A stretch of DNA of 64,000 bases from Mycolicibacterium phocaicum (GTDB taxonomy: Bacteria; Actinomycetota; Actinomycetes; Mycobacteriales; Mycobacteriaceae): positions 3,720,001 to 3,784,000 of the forward strand of contig NZ_AP022616.1 in NCBI RefSeq assembly GCF_010731115.1, given 5' to 3'. This document shows positions 25,794-40,012 of this stretch, piece after piece (the first letter of the stretch is position 1; each line of letters opens with the position of its first letter). The position numbers and the translations under genes are program-made. The notes under the pieces were generated by a model. The model ran no database searches. It was not told the origin of the DNA and was given only the letters and a program-made list of their open reading frames with translations.

Positions 25794-26321
25794 TCAGGAA
25801 ATGGTGATCGAGTCGACGACGACCGGCTCGGTCGGGCGGTCACCGCGGTCGACGGAGGTGGTGGCGATGGCGTCCACCACCTTCTGCGACGCCTCGTCGA
25901 CGACCTCACCGAAGATGGTGTGGCGACGGTTCAGGTGCGGGGTCGGTCCGACGGTGATGAAGAACTGCGAACCGTTGGTGCCCGGTCCGGCGTTCGCCAT
26001 GGCCAGCAGGTACGGCTTGTCGAACTGCAGCTCCGGGTGGAACTCGTCGGCGAACTGGTAGCCCGGGCCGCCGCGGCCGGTACCGGTCGGGTCGCCGCCC
26101 TGGATCATGAAACCGTCGATGACACGGTGGAAGATGACGCCGTCATAGAACGGGCCGGAGGTGCCGCCCGAGGCGTTCTCGGTGGAGTAATCCTTGGTGC
26201 CCTGCGCCAGTCCAACGAAGTTGGCGACGGTCTTGGGCGCGTGGTTACCGAACAAAGCAATCTTGATGTCGCCGCGGTTGGTGTGCAGCGTCGCGGTCGC
26301 AGTCTGAATGGGGCTCGTCAC
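25794..26321 (-). CDS. ppiA: Peptidyl-prolyl cis-trans isomerase A (cyclophilin)
   Basis: The 175-residue cytoplasmic cyclophilin has [14 protein letters not shown] at its start and the active-site segments [29 protein letters not shown] and [18 protein letters not shown], including the catalytic Arg and the Phe-Met-Gln group. It speeds proline isomerisation in protein folding. GTG start at 26321. Conserved in this location in mycobacteria, between the PH-domain gene and cwsA. Confidence 0.93.
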   Translation of the reverse strand: MTSPIQTATATLHTNRGDIKIALFGNHAPKTVANFVGLAQGTKDYSTENASGGTSGPFYDGVIFHRVIDGFMIQGGDPTGTGRGGPGYQFADEFHPELQFDKPYLLAMANAGPGTNGSQFFITVGPTPHLNRRHTIFGEVVDEASQKVVDAIATTSVDRGDRPTEPVVVDSITIS

Positions 26322-26450
26322 GGAAAGTCAGTCTGCCACTCACATTTAAGACCCCGAAGTCGCCCCCACCGAATAACGTGGATGTCCGAGCACAGGACCG
26401 GGCCACCGCTTCGGTTCTCTCCACAAATCGTCCGGCAGAGAGGTTGGTTG

Positions 26451-26819
26451 ATGAGCACTGTCACCGAGAACGTCCCCGAGGTCAGCCGCCCCAGCTCCGG
26501 TGCCCGCCTGGGTCGCGGGCTGAAGTACACCATCGTCGGGCCGCTGCTGATGCTGCGCGGGCTCCTCGGTCTGGGCGTCGGTTCGACCCTGGGTACCGCC
26601 CGGTGGGTCGGACGTCAATGCCGGCGCAGCGAGGACTCCGCGGGCGATCTGGCTTTGGTCGTGGAGTCGGGCGCCAAGCGTCGCCGGCCCTTGCTGCTCG
26701 CCGGTGCGACCGTCGCGGTCCTGGCGCTCGGTGGCATCACGTTCTCGATCGTGCGGCGCTCGATGCAGCCGGAACCGTCCCCACTGCCCCCGAGCGTGGA
26801 CGTGACACCGCAGCCCTGA
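26451..26819 (+). CDS. cwsA: Cell wall synthesis protein CwsA
   Basis: The start ATG at 26451 has GAGAGG about 7 bases upstream; the longer frame runs antisense through ppiA. The 122-residue product has a polar N-terminus, a hydrophobic patch (KYTIVGPLLMLRGLLGLGVG), a basic region and one clear membrane helix near residue 85-105 (PLLLAGATVAVLALGGITFS) with a short Pro-rich outside tail. By location (between ppiA and the tRNAs, as Rv0008c) and topology it is CwsA, a partner of CrgA and Wag31 in polar growth and septation. Confidence 0.82.
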   Translation: MSTVTENVPEVSRPSSGARLGRGLKYTIVGPLLMLRGLLGLGVGSTLGTARWVGRQCRRSEDSAGDLALVVESGAKRRRPLLLAGATVAVLALGGITFSIVRRSMQPEPSPLPPSVDVTPQP

Positions 26820-26835
26820 TTCTCAGCGCCGAGAC

Positions 26836-26880
26836 TGAGCTTGGGTGCCCGATCCTGGCCGGATTTGGCACCCAAGCTCA
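26836..26880. terminator. Bidirectional hairpin terminator
   Basis: TGAGCTTGGGTGCC and GGCACCCAAGCTCA are perfect 14-base arms with a 17-base loop, placed between convergent cwsA and the minus-strand gene ending at 26887. No T run is present, as is common in mycobacteria. Confidence 0.7.
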
Positions 26881-26886
26881 TGTTCG

Positions 26887-27252
26887 TCACGTGGTGCAGG
26901 CGGCGATGAGGGCATCGGGGTCGGTCACGCTGACGCCGAGCTCCCGCAGCGTCACCGGCACCCCACACACCTTGGCCTTCACCGGCGGATCGATGGTCAG
27001 CGCCACGACACCATCCGAGGAACCGTTGACCAGCCAGCGTCCGCGCCAGCCGTGCACACCCCAGGACGTGATGCGGCCCTCCCAGCGGCCGGCCTCCTTG
27101 ATCGACGCCAGCGGGATCTCGGCGGAAAATCCCCACCCCATGGCCACGTGCAGGGCGCCGTCGCGCACCTGCACGTCGCTGTGCTTGGGCCCGAGACCGA
27201 ACGGCACCGACAGTGGCAACATCCACTTCGCATAGCTGATCTCTGTCGTCAT
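26887..27252 (-). CDS. Conserved hypothetical protein
   Basis: From ATG 27252 the product has 121 residues with no membrane segment. It is rich in beta strands (AKWMLPLSVPFGLGPKHSDV, DGALHVAMGWGFSAEIPLAS, a W-G-V-H-G-W-R-G-R-W segment) and ends with a conserved-looking VSVTDPDALIAACTT. I recognise no catalytic motif. It lies downstream of the tRNA-Ala terminator and converges with cwsA. Confidence 0.7.
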   Translation of the reverse strand: MTTEISYAKWMLPLSVPFGLGPKHSDVQVRDGALHVAMGWGFSAEIPLASIKEAGRWEGRITSWGVHGWRGRWLVNGSSDGVVALTIDPPVKAKVCGVPVTLRELGVSVTDPDALIAACTT

Positions 27253-27305
27253 GCGGGCAGCGTAGGACGGCGACGTTGGACCGCCGTTGGAGGCCAACAC
27301 GAGAA

Positions 27306-27334
27306 AAGCGGCCCGATGGACATCGGAACCGCTT
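27306..27334 (-). terminator. Intrinsic terminator of the tRNA-Ile/tRNA-Ala unit
   Basis: On the minus strand AAGCGG and CCGATG pair with CATCGG and CCGCTT around a short loop, followed by TTTTC. It lies about 20 bases past the end of tRNA-Ala. Confidence 0.8.
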
Positions 27335-27355
27335 CGGCACTGCTGTGAATTCTTG

Positions 27356-27428
27356 TGGAGCCTAGGAGATTCGAACTCCTGACATCTGCCTTGCAAAGGC
27401 AGCGCTCTACCAACTGAGCTAAGGCCCC
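27356..27428 (-). tRNA. tRNA-Ala (TGC)
   Basis: On the minus strand it reads GGGGCCTTAGCTCAGTTGG for the acceptor and D-arm, the anticodon loop TTTGCAA with anticodon TGC, and the T-arm ending AGGCTCC plus discriminator A. 73 bases. Its 5' end overlaps the stop region of the short DLW-39-like ORF by 10 bases. Confidence 0.96.
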
Positions 27429-27541
27429 TCGATGGTGTCCGATTGAATGGAGTGCCAGACCTCTGCGCCATGCCGGGTCCGCCAAACAAAGCCGGCTGCG
27501 ATCGCGACCATGGCACCGAGCACCAGCAGAACCAATCTCAC
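27419..27541 (-). CDS. Very short membrane-anchored protein, DLW-39 family-like
   Basis: A 40-residue frame (GTG 27541 to TAG 27419) lies between tRNA-Ile and tRNA-Ala on the same strand and ends inside tRNA-Ala. GGAAGGG lies about 8 bases before the GTG. The product has an N-terminal helix (RLVLLVLGAMVAIAAGFVW), a short basic stretch and an acidic tail with A-E-V-W and S-D-T. Actinobacteria often encode a roughly 39-residue DLW-39 protein at this locus; here the DLW core reads AEVW, so the match is by position and layout only. Function unknown. Confidence 0.6.
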   Translation of the reverse strand: MRLVLLVLGAMVAIAAGFVWRTRHGAEVWHSIQSDTIEGP

Positions 27542-27583
27542 GGTGCACCCTTCCGGTGGGGGAGTCGGTGATACCGACTTCCG

Positions 27584-27657
27584 TGGGCCTAGGAGGACTC
27601 GAACCTCCGACCTCTTCGTTATCAGCGAAGCGCTCTAACCGCCTGAGCTATAGGCCC
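27584..27657 (-). tRNA. tRNA-Ile (GAT)
   Basis: On the minus strand it reads GGGCCTATAGCTCAGGCGG, an anticodon loop CTGATAA with anticodon GAT, and a T-arm AGGTTCGAGTCCT closing onto AGGCCC with discriminator A. 74 bases. It precedes tRNA-Ala by 155 bases and is probably cotranscribed with it, as in other mycobacteria downstream of gyrA and the DUF3566 gene. Confidence 0.96.
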
Positions 27658-27747
27658 GAAAGTGGCCTTGCGGCCGAGCGATGAGATTACCGTATGGGTA
27701 CCTCTGCGCCCAAAACGCGACGTCAGTCGCGCCCGCAGGCCCGCCGA

Positions 27748-28671
27748 CTAGTCCCGGTCCGCGAGCGTCACCTCGACGCCGCCGACCAGATCCGTGGTCA
27801 GGTTGTAGACGAACGCCGCGGCCGTGGCCATGGCTGTCAGCAGCACGATGTTGACCAACCCGATGAGGGTTGCGCCGCCGAAAATCGTACTGGCAGAAAC
27901 CAATTCGCCGCCGCTACCGCCACCACTGGTGAGCAGATCACCGACGTTGCTGTTGAGCTTGCTCCACACACCCATGCCGCCGAGGACGAGGTACAGGAAC
28001 GCGACGGCGATCATCCAGACGAAGAACAACGCCACCGACAGCACCAGCGAGACCTTCAGCACACTCCACGGGTCGACGCGGCGCACCTGCATGCTGGCCC
28101 GCACCGGGCCGTCCTGGCGGGCACCCGCACGGCTGCGCGGCGCCGCCGAACGCGCCGGGGCCGGCGACACCGTGACGACGGTGCTGCGGGGCTCCCGCGG
28201 CTCGCCCGCACGGCGCTGCGGCTGGCGGGACAGGTCCGGGATCTCGCTGGCGTAGGCGGCCTCGGGCCGGGTTTCCGTCCGGACGGTCTCGGCCGTCCGG
28301 ACCGGCTTCGGCGGCACATTGCCCTGCGGGGTCACCGCGGGGGACGACGGGGCCGCCGGCACCGGGGGCACCGGCGGGACATCCGGATTCACAGCCGGCG
28401 TGATGGTCGTCTCCGCCTCGGACGGCGAACCGCCGGACAACGCCGATCCCGATCCACTACCGCTGACGAAGCGGTTCAGCCGCTCGTCGAGGCTCTGCCC
28501 ACCGGCCGCGGGAGCGTCCGCCTGGGCCCCGCTGCGGGTCCGCTGCCAGGGCGGGGTGTCCCCGCTCTGGTCGGCCGCGTGGGCGCCGCCACCCGATCCG
28601 GTGGCGGGCCCGTTATTGCTCGCGGGTCCGTCACCGGTACGGGTGTATCCCGGCTCGTTCGGGGAACTCAC
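27748..28671 (-). CDS. DUF3566 membrane protein (Rv0007-like)
   Basis: The 307-residue product has a long Pro/Ala/Gly-rich cytoplasmic N-terminus (to about 180). The DUF3566 domain follows, with [20 protein letters not shown], a first membrane helix, a loop containing [18 protein letters not shown], and a second helix ([20 protein letters not shown]). Function unknown; it is conserved next to gyrA in actinobacteria. GTG start with an AAGGAG site 7 bases upstream. Confidence 0.88.
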   Translation of the reverse strand: MSSPNEPGYTRTGDGPASNNGPATGSGGGAHAADQSGDTPPWQRTRSGAQADAPAAGGQSLDERLNRFVSGSGSGSALSGGSPSEAETTITPAVNPDVPPVPPVPAAPSSPAVTPQGNVPPKPVRTAETVRTETRPEAAYASEIPDLSRQPQRRAGEPREPRSTVVTVSPAPARSAAPRSRAGARQDGPVRASMQVRRVDPWSVLKVSLVLSVALFFVWMIAVAFLYLVLGGMGVWSKLNSNVGDLLTSGGGSGGELVSASTIFGGATLIGLVNIVLLTAMATAAAFVYNLTTDLVGGVEVTLADRD

Positions 28672-28714
28672 CTGGCGGCTCCTTCAATCAGGGCGGCTGG
28701 GGACAGTCGCAGCA

Positions 28715-31240
<2,526 letters not shown>

Positions 31241-31258
31241 CGGGTTCCTTCTGCGGAT

Positions 31259-31274
31259 TGTTTCACGTTAAACA
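31259..31274. promoter_or_regulatory. parS-like site between gyrB and gyrA
   Basis: TGTTTCACGTTAAACA differs from the 16-base parS consensus (TGTTTCACGTGAAACA) at one position. It sits 18 bases upstream of the gyrA start in the 91-base gyrB-gyrA gap, more than 11 kb from the parAB cluster. Confidence 0.6.
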
Positions 31275-31331
31275 TTGCTTTTTCGGTGGTCGCCGGGACC
31301 GGACTCACAGCGCTTCGGCGTGCGATGGTGG

Positions 31332-33407
<2,076 letters not shown>

Positions 33408-33578
33408 TCAGATCTGTCGACAGTCTACCGGTAGGGCCCGGCGGCACTGACTTTCTGACAGCGTTTTGACACGTCTGTTCGCGCCGTGCGGGGAATTTCT
33501 CGGGTGATGTCGCGTCCGGACGCTCCAGGGCCGTCATCTGAGACTCATCGGCGCGCTGAGCGGCGCCCGCAAACGCCC

Positions 33579-34187
33579 TCAGCCGAAGGTGTCGCGCGGT
33601 CCGCGGGCGCCGAAATTCCGCGGGCCTTTCTGCCACGTCGGACCCGAGGGACCCAGGATCTTGAGCGACGTGACGACCCCGTCACCGACGGACGCGGCGA
33701 TCTTCGCCAAGATCTGCGACTGCACCATGCGCAGTTGCGTCGCCCAGGCCGTCGACTCGGCGGTCACCGTCAGGACGCCGTCGCGCAGGGACGTGGGAGA
33801 GGCGTGCTCGGCGATTTGCTCGCCGACCACCGTCGGCCACTGACCGAACACCGATCCTTCTGCCATCCGGCCGGACCACCCGCGGTTACGGGCCAGGTCC
33901 ATGGTGGCCGAACCCAGCAACTGGGGATCCCGGCGGTCGGGCCCCGGTCCGGACCAGGCCCGGCGGCCACCGCCGCGCTTGACCTTCGCCACGGGTGCGT
34001 TACGGCCCCGGCCGACGTCTTTTCCTTGGCTACGGGCCGCGCCGCGGGCTTCCTCCAGCGTGCGCCGCACCAGGTCCATGCCCTTGAGGTGCGCGAGATG
34101 TGCTGGCGGAAAAGCACTTTCCGGCAGATCGGACCCCGCCGCACCATCAGCTCGGTCCGGTCGATCGGCTGGGTCAACCTCGCTCAT
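33579..34187 (-). CDS. dciA: DciA-type protein (DUF721, Rv0004-like)
   Basis: The 202-residue protein has a disordered acidic N-terminus and a basic Arg/Gly stretch. The DUF721 domain (about 105-180) follows with [32 protein letters not shown] and [16 protein letters not shown]. DciA proteins help load the DnaB helicase in bacteria lacking DnaC. The ATG overlaps the recF stop by four bases. The 219-base gap to gyrB likely holds the gyrBA promoter. Confidence 0.88.
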   Translation of the reverse strand: MSEVDPADRPDRADGAAGSDLPESAFPPAHLAHLKGMDLVRRTLEEARGAARSQGKDVGRGRNAPVAKVKRGGGRRAWSGPGPDRRDPQLLGSATMDLARNRGWSGRMAEGSVFGQWPTVVGEQIAEHASPTSLRDGVLTVTAESTAWATQLRMVQSQILAKIAASVGDGVVTSLKILGPSGPTWQKGPRNFGARGPRDTFG

Positions 34188-35347
34188 GCGTCCACCACCG
34201 AAATCCGCCCGCCGTCGTCGTCACGCATCACCACGTTGACCCGGGTGCCGTCCCAGTCCTGGGGAATGTCATCAGGCACCGCCGCGGTGACCAAAACCTG
34301 CTCCGCCGATTGTGCCACGTCCGCCAGCGCCCGCCGGCGTGCCGAATCGAGTTCGGCGAACACATCATCGAGGAGCAGCACCGGGTCGGTGCCGTCGGTC
34401 CGCAGTAGCTCGTAGGCACCCAGGCGCAGCGCCAGCGCCATCGACCACGATTCTCCGTGGCTGGCAAAACCTTTCGCGAGCTGGTCGCCCAGGCGCAGTT
34501 CGAGGTCGTCGCGGTGCGGCCCGACCAGGCAGACGCCGCGCTCAAGTTCCGCTGACCGGCGGCGCGCGAGTTCATCGAGCAGAGCGCTCTGGTAGGCCGC
34601 GACATCGACCGACCCGGTGCCGGCCTGTTCTTCGACGGCCTCGACCGAACTGCGGTAGCGGACCGATGCCGGCCGCGACGCAGGAGCCAGCAGGTGGTAG
34701 GCCTTCGTGATCTCCGGATGCAATTCGTTGATGAGGTTCACGCGGGCGGCGATCAGCTCGGCCCCGTGGGCGGCCAGATGACCGTCCCAGACATCGAGGG
34801 TCTCGAGCGCGCCGGCATCCGCGCCACGAAAACGGCTGGCGCCCGCAGACTTCAGCAGCGCGGTGCGCTGGCGCACCACTTTTTCGTAATCTGCCCGTAC
34901 CCCACCCAGTCGCGGCCGCCGGGTGCTGGCCAGTTCGTCGAGGTAGCGCCGGCGTTCCCCGGGATCGCCGCGGACCAACGACAAATCTTCCGGGGCAAAC
35001 AACACCGCCCGCAGGGCGCCGAGAATTTCGCGCGCGGACCGGACCGGAGAGCGGTTCAGCCGGGCCTTGTTGGCCCGCCCGGCGGTGATGTCGAGATCCA
35101 CCGCCAGTTCGCGGCCGTCGTTGACGACGATGGTGGAGACGACGGCGCGGTCACATCCGGACCGGATGAGCGGGGCGTCCGAGGCGACCCGGTGGGAGCC
35201 GAGCGTGGCGGTGTACCACAGCGCCTCGACGATATTGGTCTTGCCGAAACCGTTCTGGCCGACGAACACGGTCCGACCCGGCGCCAATTCCAGGTCGAGC
35301 CGCGGCCACGACCGGAAGTCGGTCAGACTGAGCTGTCGAACAAACAC
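34184..35347 (-). CDS. recF: DNA replication and repair protein RecF
   Basis: The 387-residue SMC-like ATPase begins [19 protein letters not shown] and has Walker A in [14 protein letters not shown]. The signature region and Walker B are near its end ([27 protein letters not shown]). RecF helps load RecA at gaps. The GTG start directly abuts the gnd stop codon, and its stop overlaps dciA, making a compact gnd-recF-dciA unit. Confidence 0.97.
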   Translation of the reverse strand: MFVRQLSLTDFRSWPRLDLELAPGRTVFVGQNGFGKTNIVEALWYTATLGSHRVASDAPLIRSGCDRAVVSTIVVNDGRELAVDLDITAGRANKARLNRSPVRSAREILGALRAVLFAPEDLSLVRGDPGERRRYLDELASTRRPRLGGVRADYEKVVRQRTALLKSAGASRFRGADAGALETLDVWDGHLAAHGAELIAARVNLINELHPEITKAYHLLAPASRPASVRYRSSVEAVEEQAGTGSVDVAAYQSALLDELARRRSAELERGVCLVGPHRDDLELRLGDQLAKGFASHGESWSMALALRLGAYELLRTDGTDPVLLLDDVFAELDSARRRALADVAQSAEQVLVTAAVPDDIPQDWDGTRVNVVMRDDDGGRISVVDA

Positions 35348-36241
35348 CTAGCCGGACTTACTGACCCTCTGCACGGCGTGGCCACCGAACTGATTACGAA
35401 GTGCTGCAACGGCTTTCATCGTCGGCGAGTCATCCTGCCGCGACAGGAACCGGGCGAACAGCGACGCCGCGATACCCGGCACCGGGACCCGCAACCGGAT
35501 GGCCTCCTCGACCGTCCAGCGGCCCTCACCGGAATCCTCGGTGTAGCCGCTGATGTCCTCGAGCTGCGGGTCTTCCTTGAGCGCCTTGGCCAACAACTGC
35601 TGCAGCCAGGACCGCACAACGGTGCCGTTGGTCCAGGCCTGGTAGACCGCCTGCGGATCCTTGATGAGCGGCTCGGCAGCCAGCATCTCGTAACCCTCGC
35701 CGTAGGCCGTCATCAGCGCGTACTCCACGCCGTTGTGCACCATCTTGGCGAAATGGCCGGCGCCGACGGGGCCGGCGTGGACGAAACCGTCGGCGAGATC
35801 TCCCTCGGGCCGCAACGTGTCGAAGATCGGCATGACGCGTGCGACGTCGTCGTCACTACCACCGACCATCAGGCCATAGCCCTCGGTCAGACCCCAGACG
35901 CCACCGGAAACACCGGCGTCGATGAAGCCGATTCCCTTGTCCGCCAACAGCTTTGCATGCACGGCGTCTTCGGTGAAGCGGGAGTTGCCGCCGTCGATCA
36001 CCAGGTCACCGGAGCTGAGCACGCCGGCGAGATCCTCGATGGTCTCGCGGGTGATGTCACCCGAGGGCACCATGACCCACACCACGCGCGGCGCCTCGAG
36101 TTGCTCGGCGAGTGCAGCGAGCGACGGGACGTCGCTGACTTCCGGCCTCGGGTCGTACCCGATGACTTCGTGGCCGCCCCCGCGCAGACGCTCGCGCATG
36201 TTGAAGCCCATTTTTCCGAGGCCGATCAACCCCAGTTGCAT
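35348..36241 (-). CDS. gnd: 6-phosphogluconate dehydrogenase, decarboxylating (short NAD-type)
   Basis: The 297-residue enzyme has the Rossmann motif GLIGLGKMGFNM, VIDGGNSRF, the substrate-binding DAGVSGGVWGL and GHFAKMVHNGVEY. It converts 6-phosphogluconate to ribulose 5-phosphate and CO2. The length is that of the short GntZ/YqeC-like class rather than the 470-residue E. coli type. Its place between dnaN and recF is seen in fast-growing mycobacteria and is not part of the M. tuberculosis dnaN-recF junction. Confidence 0.93.
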   Translation of the reverse strand: MQLGLIGLGKMGFNMRERLRGGGHEVIGYDPRPEVSDVPSLAALAEQLEAPRVVWVMVPSGDITRETIEDLAGVLSSGDLVIDGGNSRFTEDAVHAKLLADKGIGFIDAGVSGGVWGLTEGYGLMVGGSDDDVARVMPIFDTLRPEGDLADGFVHAGPVGAGHFAKMVHNGVEYALMTAYGEGYEMLAAEPLIKDPQAVYQAWTNGTVVRSWLQQLLAKALKEDPQLEDISGYTEDSGEGRWTVEEAIRLRVPVPGIAASLFARFLSRQDDSPTMKAVAALRNQFGGHAVQRVSKSG

Positions 36242-36269
36242 CAGTGCGTCCTCCGCTGTTCTGTTCCGG

Positions 36270-37460
36270 TCAGCCCGGCAGGCGCACCGGCATCAGCAAG
36301 TACACGTAGTCGGTGTCCCCGGCAGGGAACGGTCCGGATCCTGAGTACTGATTCTCCCCGGCCGGCCGCAACACTGCAGGCTTGCTGGGTGTCGTGAAGC
36401 CGAACGTCACCCGATCGGCATGCAACGAACCCAGGCCGTCGGTCAGGTAGGTGGGGTTGAACGCGATGGTCAACGGCTCACCGTAGAACTCCACCGGCAG
36501 GTCTTCCTCGGCGCGGCCGACATCGTCGGCGCCGGCCGACAGGCGCAGGATGTCGTCGGCGAACTCCATCCGGACCTGGGCGCCGCGATCGGCGACCAGT
36601 GCGACGCGCTTGATGGCCTCGGCCAGCTCGGCGACACCGATGGTGGCCACCGCGGTGTGTTCGGCCGGCAGCAGCTGACGGAATTTCGGGAACTCGGCGT
36701 CGAGCAGGCGCGTCGTGGTGCGCTTGCCGTTGCTGCGGATACCCAGCATGCCGTCCTTGCCGACGGCCTGACCGGCACCCAGCGACAGGTGTACCTCGGT
36801 GCCGTCGGCGCCCGACTTGGCCGACTCGGCCAGCGTCTTGGCCGGAACCAGCACGGCGGCTTCGAGATCCGGCACGGCCGAATTCCAGGTGAGTTCACGG
36901 ACCGCGAGCCGGAATCGGTCGGTGGCGGCCAGCACGACCTTCTCGCCCGAGATCTCGACGCGCACACCGGTGAGCATCGGCAGGGTGTCGTCGCGGCCGG
37001 CGGCGACGGCCACCTGACCGATGGCTTCGGCGAAGACGCCTGCGGGCACGATGCCGGTCTCATCCGGCAGCGCCGGCAGCGCGGGATAGTCCTCGACCGC
37101 CATCGTGGGCAGCGAGAAGCGGGCGCTACCGCAGCTCAGCGCCACTCGGGTGCCTTCGACGCTGAGTTCCACCGGCTTGGCCGGCAGCGCGCGGGTGATG
37201 TCCGAGAGCAGCTTGCCCGACACCAAAACGCTTCCGGGAGAAGAGATTTCAGCCGCAACGCGTACCTCGGCCGACACCTCGTAGTCGTAACCGGAGATCG
37301 TCAGACCGTCGTCCGAGCCGGTCAGCAGCACACCGGCCAGGACCGGGTTCAGGGGCCGGGACGGCAGGATCCGGGCGACCCATGCCACGGCGTCGGCGAA
37401 GTCTTCCCGAACGAGACGGAACTTCAAATCGGTCAGACCGGCTGTCGTCGCCACGTCCAT
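36270..37460 (-). CDS. dnaN: DNA polymerase III sliding clamp, beta subunit
   Basis: From ATG 37460, with AAGGGA upstream, the product has 396 residues, the normal clamp size. Three clamp domains are visible, starting at [19 protein letters not shown], then [20 protein letters not shown] and [20 protein letters not shown]; the C-terminal [12 protein letters not shown] is the canonical ending. It tethers polymerase to DNA. A longer frame to 37547 enters oriC and is rejected. The 28-base gap to gnd implies cotranscription. Confidence 0.97.
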   Translation of the reverse strand: MDVATTAGLTDLKFRLVREDFADAVAWVARILPSRPLNPVLAGVLLTGSDDGLTISGYDYEVSAEVRVAAEISSPGSVLVSGKLLSDITRALPAKPVELSVEGTRVALSCGSARFSLPTMAVEDYPALPALPDETGIVPAGVFAEAIGQVAVAAGRDDTLPMLTGVRVEISGEKVVLAATDRFRLAVRELTWNSAVPDLEAAVLVPAKTLAESAKSGADGTEVHLSLGAGQAVGKDGMLGIRSNGKRTTTRLLDAEFPKFRQLLPAEHTAVATIGVAELAEAIKRVALVADRGAQVRMEFADDILRLSAGADDVGRAEEDLPVEFYGEPLTIAFNPTYLTDGLGSLHADRVTFGFTTPSKPAVLRPAGENQYSGSGPFPAGDTDYVYLLMPVRLPG

Positions 37461-38052
37461 AGCGTCCCTTCGCTGTAACCCCACCACGCTTGCCTGCCGG
37501 ATCCAGTGGACGCAGGTCGCATGGGCGCTGGGCCCGTGCGTGTGCATCGGCGTTGGTTCCGGCTATCGAAGAACACCGTAGAGCGTTCTGCGTGAAGTTG
37601 AAAGCTAAACGATCAGCCCGGACAGCGCGTGACGACCCCCGGAATCCCGTCGGGATCCGGTAGTCCACCGGGAGTTTCCCCAACGGACTGCTTTTAGAAG
37701 AAGATCTAGGGAGATCTAAAGGTATTAGTAATAGGGGTTGTGCACGCTGTGGATGGATCCACGGAGTTGCTGGTCGGGGCCTCACCGGTGGGATCCCGGC
37801 CTGTGAGCGGACTGTGCACGCGCCGTTAATCCAATCCGTGTATTTGTGGAGCGATCCGGCCATGTGGATTGTTCCGGGCAAAATCCCACGGTTTGTCCCA
37901 GGTAATACACAGTGCTGTGCACACCCCCATCGTGTGACTGGAGGTGCTGCTGATGCCAAATAATCTTTTTTGAGATTCGGGTCGGAGGGGCACAAATCAC
38001 GCTGGATCCGGGGGATCCGCGGCTCGGGTACCCACTGTCGGTTCCGCCAAAA
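37461..38052. other. Chromosomal replication origin oriC (dnaA-dnaN intergenic region)
   Basis: No gene is present. AT-rich stretches lie at 37691-37735 (two AGATCTA repeats and TATTA-g-TAATA) and 37955-37976, candidates for the unwinding element. Degenerate DnaA boxes, given as plus-strand sequence, include TTGTGCACG (37738), TGTGGATGG (37748), CTGTGCACG (37812), TGTGGATTG (37863), TTGTCCCAG (37893) and CTGTGCACA (37915). Each departs from TTGTCCACA, read on either strand, by about two bases. The M. tuberculosis and M. smegmatis origins map to the same interval. The dnaN promoter must also lie here. Confidence 0.88.
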
Positions 38053-38093
38053 CAACACCGGCCCGAGGCGATCACGCCTACGGGCCGGTGTTG
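38053..38093 (-). terminator. Terminator of dnaA
   Basis: CAACACCGGCCCG and CGGGCCGGTGTTG are perfect 13-base arms, with an inner AGGCG/CGCCT stem, followed on the minus strand by TTTT. It begins 13 bases after the dnaA stop and insulates oriC from dnaA transcription. Confidence 0.88.
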
Positions 38094-38105
38094 AAGAAGA
38101 CAGTT

Positions 38106-39584
38106 TCAGTGCTTGGACCGCTGCCGGATCCGGGTGGTGAGCTCCTTGACGTGATCGAAAACCTCACGCCGCGAGGCCATTTCCTTCTTGATCTTGCGTT
38201 CGGCGTACATCACCGTGGTGTGGTCGCGGCCGAAGGCCTGCCCGATGCGGGGCAAGGACAGGTCCGTGAGCTCGCGGCACAGATACATGGCGATCTGCCG
38301 CGAGAGGGCCACGGCGCGGGTCTTACCGGGCCCGCGGAGCTCCTCGACGGTGGTCTCGAAGTACTCGGCCGTGGCCGCCATGATCGTGGCAATGCTGATC
38401 TGGGTGGTGCCGGCGTCGGCGATGAGATCTCGCAGCACGATCTCGGCCAGAGACTTGTCGATCATCGTCTTGTTCAGCGACGCGAACGCCGTCACGCGGA
38501 TCAGCGCACCCTCGAGCTCGCGGATGTTGCGATCGATGCGGCTGGCGATGAGTTCGAGCACGTCGTCCGGCACATCCAGGCGATCCATCTGCGCCTTCTT
38601 GCGCAGGATCGCGATGCGGGTCTCCAGCTCGGGCGGCTGAACATCGGTGATCAGACCCCACTCGAAGCGGGTCCGCAGCCGGTCCTCCAGTGTTGCAAGC
38701 TGTTTCGGCGGGCGGTCCGACGAGATGACGATCTGTTTGTTCGCGTTGTGCAGCGTATTGAAGGTGTGGAAGAACTCTTCCTGAGTGCTTTCCTTGCCTT
38801 CGATGAACTGGATGTCGTCGACCAGCAGGACGTCGATGTCGCGGAAGCTGCGCTTGAACGATGCGGTCCGGTCGTCGCGCAGCGAGTTGATGAAGTCGTT
38901 GGTGAACTGCTCGGTCGAGACGTACTTGACCCGCATGCCGGGGAACAGCTTCTGCGCGTAGTTACCGGCGGCGTGCAGCAGGTGGGTCTTGCCCAGGCCT
39001 GATTCACCCCAGATGAACAGCGGGTTGTAGGCCCGGGCCGGCGCTTCGGCGATGGCCAGCGTCGCGGCGTGCGCGAACCGGTTGGACGCGCCGATGACGA
39101 AGGTGTCGAAGGTGTAGCGCCGGTTGAGGCTCAGGTCGGCCGATTCGTCGGCGGGCGGCCGGTTGAAATACCGGGGCCAGGTCTCTTCGGCGCTGGACAG
39201 CTCTTCGGCGTCCTCGTCCAGGTCGTCGGCCGCGGTGACCGGTTCGGGGTCCGGAATCTCGGCGGTTTCTGTGGTTTCTGTGGTCGTCGGCCGCTCGTCG
39301 GTCTCCGGAACCGCGATGCGCACGCCCAGGTCGACACGTTGTCCGAGGTGTCGGCTGAGCGCGGCGATGATCGGTTCGCGCAGGTGGCGTTCGATCTCGT
39401 TCTGGACGAACTGGGTGGGGACCGACAGCAACGCGAAACCCTCGGTCAGCACCAGCGGCTGAACCATGCGCAACCAGGCCCGTTGTTGGGCGGTCAGCGT
39501 CGTGGTGCCGCCGAGGTCACCGTTGAGTTCGGCGACCACGCTTTTCCAGATGTCGGTGAACGATGAACTGGGGTTAGCGGTCAA
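38106..39584 (-). CDS. dnaA: Chromosomal replication initiator DnaA
   Basis: The 492-residue protein has an N-terminal domain I ([19 protein letters not shown]), a variable acidic linker (about 95-155), and the AAA+ domain with Walker [14 protein letters not shown] and Walker [15 protein letters not shown]. The C-terminal DNA-binding helix carries the [13 protein letters not shown] signature. It binds DnaA boxes and opens oriC. The start is TTG at 39584, as in M. tuberculosis dnaA. Box-like sites upstream suggest autoregulation. Confidence 0.98.
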   Translation of the reverse strand: MTANPSSSFTDIWKSVVAELNGDLGGTTTLTAQQRAWLRMVQPLVLTEGFALLSVPTQFVQNEIERHLREPIIAALSRHLGQRVDLGVRIAVPETDERPTTTETTETAEIPDPEPVTAADDLDEDAEELSSAEETWPRYFNRPPADESADLSLNRRYTFDTFVIGASNRFAHAATLAIAEAPARAYNPLFIWGESGLGKTHLLHAAGNYAQKLFPGMRVKYVSTEQFTNDFINSLRDDRTASFKRSFRDIDVLLVDDIQFIEGKESTQEEFFHTFNTLHNANKQIVISSDRPPKQLATLEDRLRTRFEWGLITDVQPPELETRIAILRKKAQMDRLDVPDDVLELIASRIDRNIRELEGALIRVTAFASLNKTMIDKSLAEIVLRDLIADAGTTQISIATIMAATAEYFETTVEELRGPGKTRAVALSRQIAMYLCRELTDLSLPRIGQAFGRDHTTVMYAERKIKKEMASRREVFDHVKELTTRIRQRSKH

Positions 39585-39639
39585 CGACTACTACCCCCTC
39601 GTAACCGCCTGACCGGCGGCTCAATAAAACGACGACAAT

Positions 39640-39672
39640 CTGTCCACATAGTTATCCACAGACTGTGGACAA
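39640..39672. promoter_or_regulatory. Cluster of three DnaA boxes upstream of dnaA
   Basis: CTGTCCACA (39640-39648, eight of nine), TTATCCACA (39652-39660, perfect E. coli-type box) and TGTGGACAA (39664-39672, exact complement of TTGTCCACA) lie within 33 bases, 56 bases upstream of the TTG start. They are better matches than the boxes in oriC itself and fit DnaA autoregulation. Confidence 0.85.
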
Positions 39673-39983
39673 AGTAGGAGAGTGCCGTCGTGCTCGTGTT
39701 TTGCATGCAGGAAGCCCGCGCGCTGAGGCTCGTCACAGGAACGTCTGTGGGCTCGTAGCGTCGGGACCTCTCTGACTTGTTGTCTGTCGCCGTCGTGCAA
39801 CGGCATTGGCAGAAGCTAACAAGTTTTCTGTTCGTCCGCCAACCGTTCGGCAACATTGGTTCGAGGTTCTTGGGCGTGTCGGCTTGCCACGTTGCGAGTG
39901 GGACAACTGTGACGAACTCGTGTGGGACGCATCGCACTTCTCACTACGAAGCGGTAACGCTTGCTGACGTGCGAGGGCGAGGT

Positions 39984-40012
39984 TTGACCCGGAGAATTCA
40001 GATCAGTACCCT
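39984..40012 (+). promoter_or_regulatory. Candidate rpmH operon promoter
   Basis: TTGACC and TACCCT with a 17-base spacer form a good SigA-like promoter (mycobacterial -10 TAnnnT). It lies about 167 bases before rpmH. Other promoters may exist in the same interval. Confidence 0.45.
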
